A stretch of 64,000 nucleotides of DNA from Eublepharis macularius (taxonomy: Eukaryota > Chordata > Lepidosauria > Squamata > Eublepharidae): positions 63,574,052-63,638,051 of the forward strand of contig NC_072790.1 of the NCBI RefSeq assembly GCF_028583425.1. The letters run 5' to 3'. This document shows positions 59,441 to 64,000 of this stretch, in pieces (position 1 is the stretch's first letter; each line of letters begins with the position of its first letter). Under the pieces are notes generated by a model. That model ran no database searches, was not told the DNA's origin, and saw nothing but the letters and a program-made list of their open reading frames with translations. Both the position numbers and the translations under genes were made by a program.

Positions 59441-59874
59441 GCCTTCAAAATTTCCAGTCTCCTTTGCCAGAGATGTTTGAGCAATACATGCTACAGCTCA
59501 AATACAAAATATTTCTGAAGATCAGATGTGACTGAGACCCTCTGTGTACGCATACATCAATATATAAGAATTTAGGATTGCTCACTATAATGCTTACTTC
59601 ATTTCCAACTAGTATTTGTACAGGGAGCGTAAAAACAGTTCCTAGAGTAGCATGTGTGAGTGTGCTGAATGGCTGGGGAAAGAACAGTCTTTCTCAGCTC
59701 TAATGTAGTTGCTGCCCCAACTGTGATGGATAGGGAGAGGGTGTTTCATGTCCTTTCTACCAGCAGCAGCAACTCCTATAGTTACAGAAGCAGAAAGTTA
59801 CAGAAGCAGAAATTGGGCCCTCAAAAAGGTATAGAAACAATCTGAAGATATGTGATACTTGCTGACACTAAGCT

Positions 59875-59975
59875 GTGCTGAGGCTGCCAATTATCTGTAT
59901 GGGTGACCTCCTGGGAACCTATACATGCAGCCTTGAATTCCATGACAGAATAAATTACATTAAGTAAATAAATGA
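59875..59975 (+). mobile_element. 5S-derived SINE remnant
   Basis: TGAGGCTGCCAATTATCTGT then ATGGGTGACCTCCTGGGAAC resembles the 3' part of 5S rRNA (GTATGGGTGACC...CTGGGAA). It ends in an AAGTAAATAAAT tail. Confidence 0.5.
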
Positions 59976-59999
59976 GGCACCCCTAATATACAGAGGGCA

Positions 60000-60475
60000 C
60001 CAGCTCAACAAACATGAGTGAATGGGCCATGTACATGGAAAAATAATCCCACTGGGACCCTGCCCTGGAAGACCAGTTGTCCCAGAATGGCACCCTCCAG
60101 CATTGTAGACAGACAAAGAACACATAGTGGTGTCGGCTGCACCCTGCTGTCCCAGGTGCAGCCACTGAAGAGGAACAAAACAGTGCCCAGCTGGCCTGGG
60201 TGTGGTGGGACCAAGGAGGAGGAACCTGATGGCAATCAGCTTCATTCTGCCACCCCAAGGAGGAGAAGCACAGCAACAGCATCACCTTGCTGGCCCAGGT
60301 GCAATGGAGCTGGCGAAGAGGAGCTTCACAGCATCCTGGGCACAATGGGGCCAGAATGGAGAGTGATGATGGCGATATCCAGTTGATCCTGGCAAAATTA
60401 GCACAGTGGGGCTGGCAAGGAAGAGCACAGCGACTTCTCATTTCCCTCCAACCACCTCTTTGGCCATCCACCAGG
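60000..60475. repeat. Degenerate GC-rich tandem repeats
   Basis: CTGGCC(C/T)(A/G)GGTG(C/T) followed by GG(A/T)G and a GAAGAGGA segment recurs several times between about 60150 and 60420. The same block gives spurious ORFs on both strands. A poly-G run follows at 60480-60494. Confidence 0.5.
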
Positions 60476-60633
60476 TGTGTGGGGGGGGGGGGGGCTTGCC
60501 ATCTCTATGCCTTCTCCAAGAGGGCTCTGCAAATTGCATATGGATGATACAGGGTGGTTTGTTACTCCTTCTCTAGATAACGTACAAAAAGATTCTTCCT
60601 GGTAGTAACAAAATCTTCAGAGTGGGAAAGTAA

Positions 60634-61134
60634 TCAGGACTTTCTTAAATCTTTGACGTTTTCACGAGGCGCAGCCCTCTGATCAATTAAGACTGCATTC
60701 ACAACATCAATGTTCTGCTTAGCAACTGTATGCAACAAGGTATTTTTTTCAGTGTGGACAAGCCAGTCTCTTTGGAGCAACATCCAACCATCACTTGCAC
60801 TGTGTAATACGCCTTGGATATCTGTGAGAAAGGCGGACAATATAATGCGTGGAAACAGCAGCACCTGACTAAGCACCTCAGTAAGGCTGGTTCGAGGGTT
60901 CTCCTTCTGTCTAACAAAACTCTGTTCCAACCTTTCCTGCGGAAGCCAAAACTTCCCCCTCCCCAGCCGCGGAGCTGACAACGGGCATGTCGTACTTTGC
61001 TCGGGGAAGGGCTGGGTCCTCTGGGTTCGAACAGGTTTCTGCTCCGTTTTGGCGGCCGCCGCCAGGGCAGGGTTTGGTGTGCAACACTTCGCTGACATGT
61101 TGAAACTGGTTTCCACGCCCGTCCCTGCCCACAA
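60634..61134 (-). CDS. Unidentified 166-codon ORF starting inside a CpG-rich block
   Basis: The minus frame from 61134 is open to a TGA at 60634. A second ATG, giving MSAKCCTPNP, lies at about 61098. The N-terminal third is Ala/Thr/Pro-rich. The C-terminal part has KNTLLHTVAKQNIDVVNAVL, which resembles one ankyrin-repeat unit (xxTxLHxAxxxxxxxVVxxLL). It begins in CpG-rich DNA that could be a promoter. It may be an exon, a retrocopy or chance. No neighbouring exon was found and I cannot name the gene. Confidence is for it being a coding exon. Confidence 0.3.
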   Translation of the reverse strand: MWAGTGVETSFNMSAKCCTPNPALAAAAKTEQKPVRTQRTQPFPEQSTTCPLSAPRLGRGKFWLPQERLEQSFVRQKENPRTSLTEVLSQVLLFPRIILSAFLTDIQGVLHSASDGWMLLQRDWLVHTEKNTLLHTVAKQNIDVVNAVLIDQRAAPRENVKDLRKS

Positions 61135-61550
61135 TGCTCCTGAGAAAAGGGAAAGAGAGAAGGACGGGAAATACCTGCGAGGAGCTTTGTTTCAACTTGA
61201 CGCTCTGCCCTGTTTCGAGCACCTCCATCCGCCTACCTCCACAGTCTCATGCTGGGAACGGCCTCTGAGGGGACTGCCGAGCGCGGGGACGCTGCAAAGT
61301 AAGTGGGGGCTTCCTCCTTCCCGCCTCCCCACCCTCACCTCAGTCGGCATGGGCTTTCCTGGAAAGGACGGACAGAGTTCGCGCTCGAGCGCCGGGCTGC
61401 CTGTTTGCTCCTTGTTTTGCTGCTTAGTTTCTCTCACTATATGGCGAGCCGAGGAGAGCTTGGGGGAGCGCGTCAGCTCCCGAGTTCTGGCTCAGCCCAG
61501 TCCTCTTTGGGGGTTGCTTGACGCAGAGCAGAAATCCTGGGGCTGTGGAA
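60930..61550. promoter_or_regulatory. CpG-rich block, candidate host promoter
   Basis: CpG dinucleotides are frequent here and scarce in the surrounding 40 kb outside the ERV. A strong + strand splice-donor match, CAAAGTAAGT, ends a short GC-rich stretch at about 61296. A minus ORF begins at 61134. Together these suggest the first exon(s) of a gene or a bidirectional promoter. The rest of the gene would lie beyond 64000 or before this point. Confidence 0.45.
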
Positions 61551-61944
61551 AGAAGTAGCCGTTAGAGCTGATTTGAATGCGGTGGGGAGGGGGGGGGGGA
61601 CTAAAGCTGTTGTATTAAAAAAAAAAAAGTAAGGGGGAGAGGTCTTAGTATAGGATCTGCAAACTCAAATCCCCCCAGCACGTAACGGACGTTCTTGTGG
61701 CTTATGGCTTGTAAAAACGGAGGATGGTGTAAAATGGGCACGCTTTCGAAGTGACTAGACGTGGGCACTTGGCGGGAAAAGGAAGGCGCACAGCCCAATG
61801 GAGGGAAAGGAGAGAACCAAGCCAGAAACCTGGGTTCATGGCCCAAGGCAGGAACTCAGCAGCCCGAAAATGCTGTCTGATAGGAATGACAGTTGACTAG
61901 CTCTGGGAACAGCTCTCCTTCAACATTGTTGAAAAGACAGTGTT
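61551..61944. other. Anonymous sequence downstream of CpG block
   Basis: G- and A-homopolymer runs at 61586-61600 and 61616-61628. No gene seen. Confidence 0.35.
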
Positions 61945-62165
61945 TATTTATTTAGATGTTTCCCCATTTTTTCTCCCTAATAGGGGGTTCGAGCAGCCTA
62001 CAATATCATTCTCCTCGCCTCTATTTTATCCTTACAACAACAAGCCTGTGAGGTGGACAAAGTGACTAGACTAGCCCAAGATTACCGGGAAGTTTCCGTG
62101 GGGATTCAAACCTGGGTCTTCTGGATTCAGATCCACTGCTTAAACAATCACCCTGATAGTCCTTG
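61945..62165 (-). mobile_element. tRNA-derived lizard SINE, minus orientation
   Basis: TTATTTATTTAGATGTTTCC, TTTCTCCCTAATAGGGGGTT, AACAAGCCTGTGAGGTGGAC, GATTCAAACCTGGGTCTTCT (inverted B box) and CACTGCTTAAACAATCACC (inverted head). Near full length. Confidence 0.85.
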
Positions 62166-62643
62166 AGGTGTCACAGAAATGTTTGTTGTCTTTTCGATGA
62201 AGAAAGGGGATTTCCAATAATAAAAGTTTGAGCTCTTGTTATGCTGGATTTTATTTATGTTGGAGTGAAAAATGAAAATAAGATACATATTGAATGCAGG
62301 GTTTTTTTAACTTAAGGAGCTAAAGAGGTACACAGAAGAAAAGTTAAACCTTTATCTTTCCCACCTCCTGTCAGTTCGCCTGCCCAAGCGCATTTCTACC
62401 AACCAGTCTCACTTCCAGTACTGGAGGTTTTAATATTTTTTTCTCCCAGCTATCCAGGCTATCTTTCAATATTACACCTTTGTTGAGGAAAAATTATATT
62501 TGGTGAGGTAATTCATGATTGGGGGATAGAAGCACTCTTCACTTGCTTTGCTTTATTAAACTTAGACACATCCAATTAACCCATTTCCTTTGTGTCTGAG
62601 GCCAGTCTGACTTTAAATACAGAGATCTGCAGTCTTAACATTT
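62166..62643. other. Anonymous AT-rich sequence
   Basis: Nothing recognised. Confidence 0.35.
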
Positions 62644-62733
62644 ACAGAGCAATCCTAAGCAGAGTTGCACTGGTCTAAGCTCATTGAAATGAATGGGCTT
62701 AGACTGGTGTAACTCTGCTTAGGATTGCACTGT
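62644..62733. mobile_element. Palindromic MITE, CCTAAGCAGAGTT family
   Basis: ACAGAGCAATCCTAAGCAGA at the left is inverted at the right as TCTGCTTAGGATTGCACTGT, with TCTAAGCTC/GGGCTTAGA pairing inside. Compact, about 90 bp. An older copy is at 53213-53297. Confidence 0.8.
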
Positions 62734-62746
62734 TAGTTTGTTTCCT

Positions 62747-62876
62747 GGGCCGATTCCAGACGGCCCCCCGCCTCGCGAAACGTCGCGTGTCGTCGCGCAG
62801 AAAACGCGATATTTCGCGTTTTCTGCGCGACAACGCGCGATGTTTCGCAAGGCGGGGGGCCGTCTGGAATCGGCCC
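62747..62876. mobile_element. CpG-dense near-perfect 130-bp palindrome
   Basis: GGGCCGATTCCAGACGGCCC at 62747 is exactly inverted at 62857-62876. Pairing continues inward through CGCGAAAC/GTTTCGC and GCGCAGAAAACGCG/CGCGTTTTCTGCGC, with few mismatches, to the centre near 62812. It contains more than 20 CpGs in otherwise AT-rich DNA. It is likely a recently inserted MITE, only 13 bp from the preceding palindrome. Confidence 0.8.
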
Positions 62877-64000
62877 TGGTATCCTCCCAAAAACGTACTT
62901 ATTTAGGTTTTATAATTATGTAATATAATGAAATCTTTACCTATTGTTAGCAGAAATTACTTCAACTTACTGATATTGTTTGATTTTGTACACTTTATTT
63001 GTTTCAGAAGGCGCAAGTCTGAATAAATGTTGATAAAGAAGTAGACTTCCTGAGGTCAAATAATTAGAGGAATTCATACAAGCTATTGGATATGATGTGG
63101 GAAATGCCAAATTAATAGTATATTTAAATATAAAGTGTAGATTGTTTAGGCAGGTGAGAAGCATATAGATCACAGGCCTTTCAGTTTACTTCAAAACCTG
63201 TGATAATAGGGCCATTCCAAGCCAATCCCATGCATGTTTATTCAAAAATGTTCACTTTTTGAAGTGGTAAATATGCATAGGCTTGCAGCATTAACTTTTT
63301 TCTTGTTGTGAGGGGTTTTTGATTTATTTAGCATACATACTTATGAATCACATGCTCTGAAAATGGGTCCACTTTTTTTGGAATGAGATAAAGACAGTTG
63401 TGCAAGTCAGTGTGGCTTAAAATATTCCATACATTATATTTTGTATATCAAGACATATGGAAATGTTTGTGCTTGATAGTGCCTATTTCCTGAGTTCTCA
63501 GCAAAGTTTTTCCCATCTGCAATGCTTTTCTATTCTTTATGCTATACCTAACATGGTCTGTACTGTAAAATTAACATTGTAGAGTTTATATCTAAGAATC
63601 TATGTCTCAGTATATTGTTCTAGTGAGAGGGTAAACTAGGTGAGACACTTATTTTAAAAATGGAAATTAATGAGACTTCAGTACAAACAAAAAGAGTGTT
63701 TAGATCTAGCTTGATCTTCTTTATAATCAGATGAATTGAGAGAATTCTCCCAGAGTTCATATAGTCAGACTACATTTACTTAGTTCAAATAAAGTCATGC
63801 TTCCTTTGCCCTTGTTTCCATTTGAAATAGATGTGTACTCAAGTCCCTTTTAATATGCTTGTGTGAAAGTAAATTAGTAGAACTTCATAGAAAATGTGCA
63901 TAGAATTGAAATCTTGATCTTCTATGTTTGCCATGAAGTTCTACTGATTTACTTTAACACAAGCATTTTAAAAACATTTTTGTTCTAGAGGAAGGGGGAA
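62877..64000. other. Anonymous AT-rich right end of window
   Basis: No gene seen. TTCTACTGATTTACTTTAA at about 63938 is roughly inverted relative to AAAGTAAATTAGTAGAACTT at 63866, forming a weak hairpin of unknown meaning. Confidence 0.35.

Noticed and set aside
59983..60471. 162-codon minus ORF and 122-codon + ORF
   Set aside because: Both arise from GC-rich degenerate tandem repeats and overlap each other.
61049..61558. 169-codon + strand ORF in the CpG block
   Set aside because: It crosses a strong splice-donor match, and its texture is that of GC-rich noncoding DNA.

Overview
The window is vertebrate nuclear DNA, most likely from a squamate reptile. It is AT-rich intergenic sequence with no confident multi-exon host gene. 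It is full of retroposons of lizard type: tRNA-derived SINEs, 5S-rRNA-derived SINEs, CR1 and L2-like LINE 3' ends, and many hAT-like or fold-back DNA elements. The species assignment is inference from repeat types only.

The dominant feature is a very young, structurally complete endogenous retrovirus (ERV) at 1097-14076 (12,980 bp), in + orientation. Its two LTRs (1097-2528 and 12646-14076) differ by one substitution and one homopolymer indel. They are flanked by a 4-bp direct repeat (AGAG). In order it holds: a 5' LTR; a tRNA-Ala-like primer binding site; a palindrome that could be a dimer-initiation site; a long leader with an array of small hairpins at about 37-nt period; an intact gag-like ORF (3968-5800); an in-frame continuation past the gag UAG that stays open to 7018 and encodes a coiled-coil, non-pol protein; about 1.6 kb of noncoding DNA; a spliced-type env (8744-11131); a 1.5-kb 3' region carrying 22 copies of ATGAATT; a G-rich polypurine tract; and the 3' LTR. 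I see no protease, reverse transcriptase or integrase. The element therefore looks like a defective retrovirus whose pol was lost or replaced. Such an element could move only if a helper supplied pol, yet it inserted recently and keeps gag and env open.

From 14077 to 60000 the window is a mosaic of old and young repeats in anonymous DNA. Notable are two non-autonomous hAT elements with clean 8-bp target duplications (21125-21830 and 34969-37755, the second splitting a 5S-derived SINE), long fold-back elements (14483-14974, 45006-45228, 56201-56381, 62644-62733, 62747-62876), L2-like LINE copies (24160-25075 and 33180-34621) and a CR1 tail (20588-20806). At 57.0-59.4 kb there are broken coding-like fragments I cannot identify.

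At 60.9-61.55 kb there is a CpG-rich block with a strong + strand splice-donor match and a 166-codon minus-strand ORF. This is the only place that looks like a host promoter or first exon. The last 1.1 kb is AT-rich anonymous sequence.
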